The notes beneath the pieces are model-generated. The model saw only the letters and a program-made list of their open reading frames with translations. It was not told the DNA's origin and did not search any database. Positions 10,188-20,569 of a DNA stretch of 64,000 nt are shown here, piece after piece (position 1 is the first letter of the stretch; each line of letters begins with the position of its first letter). Both the position numbers and the translations under genes were made by a program. The DNA lies in assembly GCA_030247855.1 (NCBI GenBank), contig JAPDRN010000085.1:86282-150281 (forward strand). Reading direction: 5' to 3'. The DNA comes from Knufia peltigerae (taxonomy: Eukaryota > Ascomycota > Eurotiomycetes > Chaetothyriales > Trichomeriaceae).

Positions 10188-12706
10188 ATGACCACGACCG
10201 CCAGATGGCCAACGTCCTGGCGCGACGACTGGCAACCCCAATCTCTCGAGCAGACCGAACCCAAAGACCTATGCACGAGGGCAGAATCGCTGCCTGACCA
10301 ACCTACATTGGCGAGAAGATTGAGGGAAGGGGATTCTACGGCTGGGTCGCCGAAGCGCCGATGGTAAGAGTTGTCGTTCATAGCGCTCGGCATTGAGCTA
10401 TGCTAATGGTCGGATTCAACAGCCTGCCCCGGTCCCTTTCGACCTCACAGCAAAACAGTGTCTCACGACCAGCGCAGTGGTTGAACGAACACAAGATACC
10501 GCCTACAGTTAGCAGGGCGTCAACGGCACCTCATACTGCGCCTAACACCCTATCGGGCGATTCGTCGTCGCACCACGATCCCATCCACGGCGCCGAGAGC
10601 CATATGCTAGGACGCACCACCAAAGCAGGGCGCACAGCTGGTCATGCGCCGCAATCGCGAAGCTTGCGCGCCATGACAAACATGCTCCCCAGCTTTATTC
10701 GGCCGTTATCTTCTCGGGTCGGTCTCGAGGAAATGACCTATCTGAAATCCAAAGGTGCATTGAGCCTCCCCGCGGGCGAGCATCTTTTAGCCTTCGTCCA
10801 TATTTACGTCGAACATGTCCATCCCTCCCATCCTTTTCTCGATATCAAGACTTTACTTGCGGTTTGTGAAAATCATGCTCGCGGCCATGCGATCCCCCTG
10901 CAGGGAGGTCAATATCAAATCAGTCTACTGACAATCAATGCGATACTTGGAGCCGCAGCGCCGGTAAGTACATGGTTTGGTCGTTGCCACGTCGTTGTAA
11001 GCGTCTTGTACTGATTTACGCCAGTATGTCGGTGAGGACACTGCCACTCGAAGCGGTTTCGCGAGTCCGGGTCTCGCGCAACATACTTTCTATAGACGAG
11101 CTAAGATGCTCTACGATATGGATGGCGAAGATGATCTCACAAGTGTCCAGCAAGCACTGATGCTGATGACGTTCTGGGTCGGTATGCCTGCAACTAGAAA
11201 AGACACATGGTATTGGCACTGGCTGCTGGCCAACTCACTCCTGTGTGGGAATTCAAGTGAGCACCCTAGTGGGCTACAAAAGACCTTGTGGTGGTGCGCC
11301 TTTGTCCGCGATTCCGCCCTTGCGCTGGGTTTGCGACGTGCTCCTCGAATGGTCTATGACGATCGATTCATGCCCATGCTGAGTGTGGATGATTTCAACC
11401 GCGTCTGGCCCGGGGCACGACTTACAGACAACGAATCCCACTCGCCTTCTGCACCCGAAACCCCCGAGCACAGCCTTTCCATCATTTTCATATCGATGAC
11501 CAGACTTAGTTTGCTGGTCAACGAGATCCAGACCTTTGTCGCCGCCCACGGTCGTTCGAGCAATTCGGTCGAAAGGCTCATGGTCGCTGAACAGTTGAGT
11601 AATTCCATGTTCACCTATAACCGGAGGGCAGATCTGGCCCAGCGTCTCCGATTCTGGCTGGCCGATTTACCTCCTCAGTGTCGATACAACTCGACCGGTG
11701 ACATTGATCCTGATTTTGAGGCCCGAACTCCAAGAGTCAAGACTCACATTATTCTCTTGCACATGTTCTACAATGCTGCCCTTTGTCACTTAGATTTAGC
11801 GCAAGTCCTCGAAGAGAGTAATAACGAGATTGGTCAGTTGTACAGCGAGGCTCTCCAATCGTCCCCCACAGTGAGTGCAGTTGTTTTGGCCATTCATGAG
11901 CTCAGCTCCCTTGCGGGCGTTATCATTCGGGAGGACCTTGTCAAATATCTGCCCAACTCGGCGTAAGTTCTTCTACTTGACACCGTGGCACGTACTGTGC
12001 TGACTTTTGGATGACCAGGAGCTCCAGTTTGTTGCCCGCTCTGACCCTGCAGATAGCTGCTATTCATTCAAAGACCTTGTCAACGGAAGCGTCGTCGTTG
12101 CGTTCTCTGGAGGCCTGCTTGAAGGTCTGTGCCGGTCTGTCAGCAAGATTCGAGTCTACCCGGCTTACGATGCACCGACTGAAGCAGAGCCTGAGTGATG
12201 CAGGCCTCCAGCTCGACACCCTCCTCGGATCTCAATCGCAGCTTTCTCCTGACACAGACCCGGTGGGGAACGTGCAATGCACCACCAAGACCCCCGTATT
12301 GGATGCGGCATATCAAGCAAACCCGGTTATTCTCGGACAATCGCACTTGCACCAGGCGGAAACCCTTGACAGTCAGACCATCGATGCAAGCTGCGCGATA
12401 TCTACCTACCAGACTCGGACATATGCTGATTCGCTGAGCGACACTGATTTGGCGCGGCTCATGAGCATAGACGCACCACTAGACCATACTGGTCTTCTGA
12501 GTGATATGGATCACGCTCTGGTAACTGCAGAAGCAATGCTGAATGAATGCGCCGACAATAGTGTACTCAATATTATGGAGCTGGAGTCGGCCTGTGTGTT
12601 TGAAGGGGACGATGGCTCACCGTCAATGGCCTGGCTATCAAATTTTCCTTATGCCGAGTTTGACGAAAGGTTTGGTCTGAATTTTGATCCAATGGTCAAC
12701 TTGTGA
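10188..12706 (+). CDS. Fungal_trans-domain regulator lacking visible zinc cluster
   Basis: Four exons (10188-10363, 10423-10963, 11025-11962, 12019-12706) with introns of 59, 61 and 56 nt, giving 780 aa. The middle resembles the fungal-specific transcription-factor domain of the FarA/Ctf1-beta group. Examples are LPSFIRPLSS, then MTYLKSKGALSLP, VEHVHPSHPFLDI, and LWWCAFVRDSALALGLRRAP. The N-terminal 60 residues are Trp-, Pro- and Arg-rich but contain no CX2CX6C cluster, and none was found upstream. Either an unseen 5' exon carries the DNA-binding domain or this is a DBD-less regulator. It sits immediately before a second regulator that has a perfect zinc cluster. Exon 1 rests on frame continuity only and is the weakest part of the model. 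Confidence 0.75.
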
Positions 12707-12733
12707 CTGTTCATGATATGACCCGGAGGAGAC

Positions 12734-12743
12734 GACCATGGTC
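12734..12743. other. 10-bp palindrome
   Basis: GACCATGGTC is a perfect palindrome 28 bp past the stop of regulator 1, close to the larger palindrome at 12785. Function unknown. Confidence 0.3.
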
Positions 12744-12784
12744 ACTCTCTTTCAGCGCATACCCGCTTGTGGGATGATGACCAT

Positions 12785-12804
12785 GGCTCGATGGCCATCG
12801 AGCC
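12785..12804. promoter_or_regulatory. Perfect 20-bp palindrome between regulators
   Basis: GGCTCGATGG followed directly by its own reverse complement CCATCGAGCC, with no spacer. It lies 79 bp after the stop of regulator 1 and about 350 bp before the start of the Zn2Cys6 regulator. It could be a dimeric protein-binding site in the promoter of regulator 2 or a 3'-end structure of regulator 1. Which of these applies is not visible from sequence. Confidence 0.35.
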
Positions 12805-13156
12805 TAGCTTCTAGTTGGGATATGTAAGACTTTTGGATGACACAACATGTCTGGTATATACTGTAATAACATTATCAATGTTCGCGTCCACTGGACCATT
12901 TCGCGCTTCAGACTAATAAGATGGCACTTGTCTCCATCCCTGTCCTTCCCCGTCTATTTGGGTCTTCCAGGGTCTGATCCACTCATGATTGCCAATTTGA
13001 TCACCTGATGAGTAGACGACACTAGTAAGGCGGGGGAGCCAAAGCTTTTCCCGATTTTCCCGTTGGCCTCTACTTGAACTTCTCGTCTCAAATCGACGCC
13101 TCTCAATGACGGCTTCGGTTTGGAAATAGGCACGTCGTATTGCTAGTAGAGCCAGC

Positions 13157-15777
13157 ATGGCCTGCGACAACTGCAAGAGGAGGAAAGTCAGGGTACAGCC
13201 CATTCTCTCACGTTGACAGAATGTGCCCAATGTTGACACCTCTTCTCTCAGTGCGATAATCAACCTGATGCTTGCTCAAATTGCAAGCTCTACAGCATTG
13301 ACTGCGTTTACAGTCGGGATAAGAGACGGCGGTGAGCTGACAGTCGCATTTGTCGCTCGTCAAGTGTGCTGATTTGGGCCAACAGGCCACGCCAACAACT
13401 CAGCCAACATGCCGGTCTAACACGCATCGGTTCTTCGCCAACTCGGGGCCAGGCACCCACCAGCGGATCGTCGAATGCACGATCAACCACAGCCAATGCA
13501 CAGCAAAGGGCCGACGTCCGCATCTCCCTGGATGATGCTAACTCGCTGTTCGAAGAAATTCAGGACAGAGCCACAGAAGATGCTCGGGCCATGAACTCTG
13601 AAGTGCCTTCCGATACCGCGGCGCTCATTACTGCTATGGGAGATTTACAATCCCACAAAGCGGTTGACTTCTGGATGAATATTGTCGGCACGTCACAGTC
13701 AATTGCCTCGCGTGTCAATACCTATTCACGGGCACCTCAAACTTTGACGCCGAGTGAGGAGATGGACCAACAAAGGGATTTGAACAACGCCCAGAGAGAT
13801 GCGTCGCGACCCCACTCATCTAGACCATCGGAGCTCTCCATTTTAGATATGTCTTTGTGCGGGCCTGCCGCAGACATGATGCATGGCCAACCTCGCCAGG
13901 GCCAGGACATCGCGCCACATACGAGACAGGAGCTCTCCCATCAGCCTTCGACAATGCTTAGCGAGCACGCATCACCGATCACGCTTGCAGCCCTTCCTGG
14001 TCACTGGGCCGCTCGCAAGGCGTTGCTCCGACGAGACGAGCGTGGGCGATCCATGTACTTCGGAACAACCAGCAACCTCGACTTGGACCGCATCGCGCTT
14101 GCGTACGGTCCTCAGCAGGTTTGGGGCACTCAGCTGCGCAACGCATATGCTCGAGTTCTGAACACTAGCAAATTGAATTGGTCGGAGGATCAAGAGCTGG
14201 AACTTTACCTTCGCAAGCAGTATTTTCTATGGGACAACCCTCTGCTGAACATAGTGGACGAGTCAATCTACACACGCGAAAAGCAACTTTTCGAACAGGG
14301 CGGAGATACCGTGCACTATTCGCCCATGTTGAACAATGCCATGTAATCACCTGCTCCTTGTCTGCATTGGGAAATAGACTGATCTTGTTGGGGGCTTAGT
14401 TGCGCACTTGGAAGTTGTCACTCAGCTCGTGTTCCCCCAGTAACAGAATCAGGGTCAGCCAACGCCGACTTTTTTGCGGCCAGGACAAAGGCTTTCCTGG
14501 ACTTGGAAATGGATCAGCCAACACTTGCCACGGTCCAGGCATTGTTGATTTTGTCTTTGTACGAGGCTGGGCAAGCCTCCGACGCGCGTGGTAAGCGAAG
14601 CCCACCAGGCTGCTGTTGATTTTATTAATCTTTTTTACCTTTTCCCCGGACTTTAGGTTATCTATATTCCGGTGAGCTCTATCTTCTGCTCGGCTGTTTT
14701 ACTGGACTTGTGTTGATCTTGGGCAGGAATGGCAACTCGGATCAGCTATGAGCTCGGTCTACACGTTGACACTGCGATTTCGTCTGGGAGGGAAATGTGC
14801 CAGATTCGACAGCGTCTTAAGGCCGCAATCGGTGCGACCGAAACGTAGGTCTTCAAGTGACTCCGCAATGGCTGGCGATGACGCCTGTCACAGATTCTGG
14901 GCTATCTCTCTCGGCAAACCCCTGATAGCGTCTCTGTATGACACCAGACGGCTGTTTCAAATTCCCACCAGAGAGACCACATTTGACGCACCACCAGTCG
15001 ATGGGGAATCTCCTGCATCACTGGTTCAAGAGCGCTTCTACTCTCTGAGCTCTATTACGGCACAAATACTGAGAACTTTGTCTGCATCGCCCTGGCACCA
15101 AAGGTACAGAGGAGCGGTTTGGGCTAACCCGTGTTACAGATACATTGACAATCAGATATCGCTAGACGAACAGCGCTCTTTCGTCGCCTCGGTTAATCAC
15201 CGACTGCACCAATGGAAGGGCTCACTGCCACACACTTTACAGCCCCAAGGCTCAACAGATGGCTCACTGAGCACCGGGAAGGATGCTGCCATACTGCAAC
15301 TTCAGTGAGTTAAAGAATTTTCTTTGACCTTGCTTTTGGATTCGCCGAAACCCACTAACCTGATTGATCATTCTCTTCAGTATCCATTACTGTACCGCAA
15401 CCATCCTATTGAACCGGGTTCTGATCGAAACCCCGAGCGACGATCTGTCACCCGCTGTGCAATCAGCAGAGCCCTTCCAGACGTGCTCTCGCTCGGCCAA
15501 CGAGATGTGCCGGCTTCTCAAGATGTACACGACATTGTTTTCGGCGAAGAACCTCCATGTCGAGTCTGTCCATGCAACTTTGACCGCGGGGCTGATACTC
15601 TTAGTGGATGCCCAGCGTCAAAAGCACTCCAACACTCCCGAAATTAGCAGCACTTGGATGGACAACCTGACTGTCTGTCTCCAAACTCTTGGTGAACAGA
15701 GCACTACTTTCAAGAGTAGTCTTCGCGCTTTAGATATACTTCTTTCTGCTCGTCGTGAGCTCAATGGGTATTGTTGA
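13157..15777 (+). CDS. Zn2Cys6 (Gal4-type) transcription factor
   Basis: Eight exons: 13157-13192, 13252-13331, 13386-14342, 14400-14590, 14657-14671, 14727-14844, 14894-15304 and 15381-15777, giving 734 aa. Exons 1 and 2 together create a perfect CX2CX6CX6CX2CX6C binuclear zinc cluster starting ACDNCKRRKVRC, followed by a basic linker. Further on, exons 3-6 join to the Fungal_trans block, with NNAICALGS, TVQALLILSLYEAG, then DARGYLYSGMATRISYELGL. The GYLYSG piece comes from a 15-nt micro-exon. FWAISLGKPLI follows after a 49-nt intron, and IHYCTATILLNR lies in the last exon. It would bind DNA in the nucleus and probably controls part of the neighbouring oxidative cluster. The longest stop-free piece alone (13366-14346) hides the zinc cluster and C-terminal half. 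Confidence 0.88.
14657..14671 (+). other. 15-nt micro-exon
   Basis: Exon 5 of the Zn2Cys6 regulator, flanked by introns 14591-14656 and 14672-14726. Skipping it keeps the frame but removes five residues of the conserved G(W/Y)LYSGM motif, so inclusion is the better model. Confidence 0.7.
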
Positions 15778-17066
15778 AGCCGAGCGGCTTGAGGCCTCCA
15801 GGACTGCTTTCTACATCGGCTAGATTCTCTTTGGCCGACCGCGAAAGATTCAAAATGGGCTCGACGTGGTCAGAGATATATGTGGCTACAGTAAATGAGC
15901 AAAGCCTTTTGTTTCAAACGATCGGTCAATCGAAGATCGTGGGGCCAAGCTGAGAGTTGAGACAAGTTGATCTCTAGGCTTGTGACAAAGTCGATGCCTT
16001 GATAGTTTGCCCCCAAAAAGGATCTTCACAACGGCGCTCATAGTCGCAGCTTCTATCATCCCTCTGATATTGCTCAGTGTGAGGTTCTCAGAGGTACAAG
16101 TTGGTATCCACGCCTACACGTCGTTCAAATGTTGACTATTTAAAGCTGCTTCTCAATCTCCTTTACAGGATGATATCGTGGGATAATTCCCCATAGCCGC
16201 CTAAACGCTACAATTGTCCTCGCCCGGTCGACAGATGGATCACAAGGCCACGCAACCGAAATGGCACATCTCGGAGCAACCGTGCTACGAGTGTGAACCT
16301 TGTGACTTGGTCTCTGTTTCGAGGATCAACGAGGGGACGATCCAGTAGACCCATTCTACCATCATCACTTTGTTTGACCTGTGGAAGAACCAAGGACTGG
16401 TGAGCTCGCTTCAAGCACTCGCTGTGAACTACTGAGAAGCAAAAGATGAGGTGGGAGGCGGACTTGGTGATAGCTGTTTGATCATTAAATCTTCATCCTG
16501 CTGTGCTCTGGGGAATCATCGCAAAAGTGACGGACCTCCATCGTTGAATTGTGGTCATTATTGTTGCTTATTAGCTTCGCACAGGCTTCGAGTATTGTTT
16601 TATCAGCAGTCGCAACCTCCGAGGAAATACTATAAATCTTAACGGAAGCTGGGGGAGTGGCAAGTTGCGAGAGTCTTCAAGGATAAAGAGCCAGAAGCCT
16701 AATGGCTTCCAGTAGATCTTGCTTGAATGCCGACAACGGCGATGAGATGCCCTTTTCGCAAGCGTTAGCTACGTCTCGGGAAACCCTTGATTTGCCTACA
16801 TAACGCCGACTCATTCCCAATAAGTAAGTCCACTAGGTTCCCGAGGTTCCGAGTTTCCGTTTGAAACTACAGCTTGATCATCGGACAGCAGTCTCGGATT
16901 GGCCTCGTCTTGTACCGGGTATATACTAGGTGGGTACGCAACAGCTGCGTCGCTTCTCGAATTCATACTGGAGGTAAACCAAAGTATCTCCCTCATCCAT
17001 CCGTCAAGTATAGCATCAGACTACACCAATCGTACATGACCTCAAAAGACAAATTGAAGAAGAATA
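15778..17066. other. Intergenic
   Basis: 1.29 kb. No gene, RNA or repeat recognised; open frames are short and mostly without ATG. Confidence 0.45.
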
Positions 17067-17944
17067 ATGGCCGAGCCTACCGAGATCGTGCATCTTAAGT
17101 TAAAAAGCAGCAGCAAGCTCGAAGATCCAAGCTCTCACGCATCTGGGCTGTTCAAGCAGGCACTCGAGATTCTCCCAAAGCAGAAGGGATTCAAGCAATG
17201 CCTCAATGTAAGAGATCCCAGTCTCACACCGCCCTTCACCTATTTCCTGTCGTTCGAGCGTCCGTCTAAAGCAGAAATGGACTTCCAGACTTCCTATGCC
17301 TGCTAGTATCATCGCTGACGATGAGGAAAGGGACCACGAATCGAAGACCCAGCCTCATTTGTTATGGTTATCGACTGGACCTCGGTCGACGCTCATAAGC
17401 AATTCATCAACAGTGAGGACTATATGCCCTTTGTAAGGCACTTGCCTCTCAACCCCAGAAAGACCGTCAAACCGCACTGACCATGCTCCACGCTCAACAG
17501 GTCGCCCTCCTAGCTCAAATCTTCGACTTTGAAGCAGCTCGCCCACCATTCGCATACCATGTCAACTTCGCCTCCGCCGAGGCCCTCAATGCCGCTCGGA
17601 GCGCTCCCGTCACCGAAGTCGCTGCTTTCAGCATCCTCGCCGATACCCCGGCTTCTTCCTCTGCCAAGTCCAGTCTCGAGGATGCCTTTGGGAAGATCGC
17701 CCAATATTGTGAGGCTAATGGCGCTAAGGGCGTCGCCGTCGGCTGGACCATCGAGAAGTTCGAAAACCCCGAGGGCAAGATGGTCAATTCTTTACAGGTG
17801 ATGGTTGGTTGGAATAGCGTCGAGCATCATAAAGAGGTGACACAACTCTACCTCTCGTCTCGTTCCACGACGAAGAGTATCAAGGAGCTGACCGTTCCCG
17901 GAAAGGATGGGATGGGGCTGTTCCATCTCAAGTTCAGGCAATGA
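17067..17944 (+). CDS. Tandem dimeric alpha/beta-barrel (ABM-like) protein
   Basis: Three exons (17067-17207, 17331-17432, 17501-17944) with introns of 123 and 68 nt, all phase 0, giving 228 aa. Each half looks like a ferredoxin-like dimeric alpha/beta-barrel unit of the antibiotic-biosynthesis-monooxygenase/EthD superfamily. The first unit has EIVHLKLK, then EDPASFVMVIDWTSVDAHKQF. The second has AAFSILADTP, then KFENPEGK and VMVGWNSVEHHKEV, both ending in the W-x-S-x(2)-H pattern typical of these folds. Members are cofactor-free oxygenases, cyclases or stress proteins; no catalytic residue can be named here. It sits among oxidative genes and could act on a cluster intermediate. The exon 1/2 join is the least certain part. 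Confidence 0.75.
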
Positions 17945-18703
17945 TTGTGTCAAGTCAACGAAAAGAATGACCTTGGACGAATGATTCGATGATCTGTATG
18001 GTCAATTATTCAAAAAGTTCATGTTGATAGAGAGGGTCGAGAGTGGCTGCCAGTAGAAAATGGGAGATTTGAAACTGTAGTGAGTTCGGCTCAAGTAGCA
18101 GCAAAAAGTGCTTCCCAGCTAGAAGACCTTGCGAGAGAAAGGAAAACCCCTGGCTCCTCATCACAACTCCGAATCGCCCTTTCCATATCCATCAACATCT
18201 TTTAGTAGCTTACGTACCGACTTTGCAGCCATTGCAGCTGCGCAACTCGTGGTCTTTGGCTGGAGATGGTATCAATAGCACTATCGGGCACTTCGTTTTC
18301 TGTCCTCCATTCCCATTCCAAAGGTATCCTGCCGTCCCAGTATATCGAGCCGGCAGTCCCTTTAAGGGCTTCACTGGCTTCCCAAGCGATCCTTTGCGTG
18401 CACCATATATCCACGACCAAATCCGCTTCCACTGCCGCCAACAGAAATGTCCCTCCGTGCCAACCCTGCCCTTCCACCGCCAACATGTCCTGGCACGTAC
18501 CATCCAGTCCCCCAACCAGCAACGCCTCCACCATGCGTCTGCCGACCCCAGGACCCTCTCTCAAATGGCCCTTAGCACCATCACTCAGACAGCTGATATC
18601 GCAGCCGTCACCCTAACCCTTATCCCCTGCACCTCCTTCAACAACAGTATTGTCGCAGGTATCGCCATTACAACGGCCACGAACACCCCCCTCCCTCCCA
18701 TCA
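17945..18703. other. Intergenic between convergent genes
   Basis: 759 bp. A 120-codon open frame lies on the minus strand at 18202-18564 but has no ATG start or recognisable motif, so it is not called. Confidence 0.4.
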
Positions 18704-19756
18704 TCAGACTACAACCTCGAGTACATCTAACTTCTGCTCGTCGCCTTTCGCTCCACCTTCAGCATTCCAGTCCGTCTTTACCCCTATGGCAGCCTGGGCT
18801 TTTTGGCACAGGTCGCTGGCCTCCTTCCCCATCCATAGATCCTCTGTTCTGTCAAGCCCTTCCTCAATGTCCCACGCTTGTCCCTCAACCACGTACCAGC
18901 TACGCCCGCTCATGCCTCTGGCTTCCCTCTCATCGTCGTCCCAGTCCATACCGCCACGGTTCTGCCTCCTACGCATGATACTGTTGTCATCATATAATAC
19001 AGCCTGGCTACCTTTGCCCGCCGCTGTCACAGCAACGATAACTTGGGCAAGCGATTCCGCACTGTTCCATTGCGGACCACCTTGTCTACTAAAATGTTCT
19101 TTGATGCCCGCAACCATAGGTGTATCTGTGCCACCTGGACAGACGGTATTAATGCGGATGTTGGGTTTGAACTTGGACGGAAGGTAGTTACGCAGACTGC
19201 GCATGATACCAAGCACACCATGCTTACTGGCTTGATATACAGCAGCGCCAACCGTTTCTTTGAAACCAGTTTTCGAGCTCACTAACGTTAGGGACCTGTC
19301 TTGGCTGTCATGCGGACTTGTGGTGCCGTGAGAGAGATATTGCACAGCAATGTGTGAGAACCACAGAACGGCTCGAAGATCAACTTCTTCGGTGAGCATA
19401 TCTGGAGGAGACTCTACACCAGCGATGCCTAGAGAAGGGTCGAACCATCCCGGACGTTCTGCGATCCCCGCATTGGATATGGCGTGGTCAACATGCCCAT
19501 GGTGCCAGAGGGCATGCTTGAAGAGTGCGAGTATGTCGTTGTATTTGGTAACATCGGCCTTGAGGAAGGTGCAATTGGTAGGGAGGGATGATTGTGGCTC
19601 GAGGATATCCCCGAAGACGACCTTTGCGCCGCGTGAGCTCAGTGCTTGAACTGTGGCCCAGCCAATACCCCGTCCAGCGCCAGTGATAACTACGACCGAG
19701 TCTTTGAGGACTCTGTCGAGCTTCAAGGTTTCTGAAAGCGTATCGAGTCGCGCCAT
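18704..19756 (-). CDS. Short-chain dehydrogenase/reductase 1
   Basis: Intronless, 350 aa, ATG at 19756-19754. Classical SDR features are complete: TGAGRGIG cofactor motif at 25-32, NAG at 95-97, Ser160/161, and YQASK (Tyr174, Lys178), followed by the INTVCPGGTDTPM loop. It should oxidise or reduce an alcohol/carbonyl with NAD(P)H; Asp50 after the second strand suggests preference for NAD(H). The last 90 residues form an unusual acidic and Trp-rich tail (WDIEEGLDRTEDLW) beyond the core of about 260 aa. Many fungal SDRs of this length carry such tails, of unknown use. It is divergent to the CYP65-like P450 across 813 bp, so the two may be co-regulated. Confidence 0.92.
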   Translation of the reverse strand: MARLDTLSETLKLDRVLKDSVVVITGAGRGIGWATVQALSSRGAKVVFGDILEPQSSLPTNCTFLKADVTKYNDILALFKHALWHHGHVDHAISNAGIAERPGWFDPSLGIAGVESPPDMLTEEVDLRAVLWFSHIAVQYLSHGTTSPHDSQDRSLTLVSSKTGFKETVGAAVYQASKHGVLGIMRSLRNYLPSKFKPNIRINTVCPGGTDTPMVAGIKEHFSRQGGPQWNSAESLAQVIVAVTAAGKGSQAVLYDDNSIMRRRQNRGGMDWDDDEREARGMSGRSWYVVEGQAWDIEEGLDRTEDLWMGKEASDLCQKAQAAIGVKTDWNAEGGAKGDEQKLDVLEVVV

Positions 19757-20569
19757 GATTGGGTCAAAGGATCCCCAGATTCGAGGCGAGCGAGTTGCGT
19801 TCTGAAAAGTGTCTGCCTTGTATACTAGGACGCTTCAAGCAGACTCTGTTTTGGCATTGACTCGAACTACGACTGCTGCTGATGTAAATGTGTTTTCACT
19901 TTGATTGTAATCGCGACTTCGGAGCGATGACGGTTATACCATTCCACCACGACATGCATACCCCGATAAGGAGCTGGCTATCCCGGTGGATAGCTTTCTC
20001 CACCGTCATCACAACTTCGACCAGAACCCAGCAGACCCTCGCAATCTACCTATCAGTACACTATCAACAGGGTTTCTGGATGCTCGGAACTACGTATCTG
20101 TTCTGTTCCCCCGCGATACTTCTGTTTCCCCACGGTGCTATTGATGGAAGCCCGAACCCGAACATCGGAGGTAGTACCGCCGAGGCCCATCCACGCCAAA
20201 GGGGTGGATACAGGCATTGAAACGGGCAGAACCAGATAATGATAATGATAATAATGAATCGATGTCGAAATTTGGCAGTTTCACAAAGCCTGTATATCTG
20301 AACTCGCTGCATAACCCAAACGAATACTTCGGGACTCGAGTCTCGCGCGGCCCGCTCTGCGGGAGGCTGCTCAGAGAGTGCTGAGCTAGGAGTGCCAGTC
20401 GGTACAAATGTTACCGGCCTTTAGTTTAGAACTTCAAAAATATAAATGATAGGACAAGGAGAGGAGACCTAACTATATCAATAATTGTTCAACAGTAACT
20501 GCTTCTTAATGACAAGCGAGCCGCTCGAATTGCACGTCTTCAATTATTCGAATCTTTGAACGATCAACA
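19757..20569. promoter_or_regulatory. Divergent promoter region, SDR 1 / P450 1
   Basis: 813 bp between divergent starts. No gene; contains short AT-rich runs (ATAATGATAATGATAATAATG near 20234). Presumed shared promoter by position. Confidence 0.45.

Larger units (their letters stand above)
12707..13156. other. Intergenic between two regulators
   Basis: 450 bp containing the 10-bp and 20-bp palindromes listed separately. No gene seen. An in-frame stop at 13127 limits how far upstream the next gene could start without another exon. Confidence 0.45.

Noticed and set aside
18202..18564. 120-codon minus frame after SDR 1
   Set aside because: No ATG start and no family motif, and no splice path to SDR 1 could be made convincingly.
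18223..18978. 251-codon plus-strand open frame
   Set aside because: Starts with TTG and runs antisense into the C-terminal part of SDR 1; Pro/Ser-rich shadow sequence.
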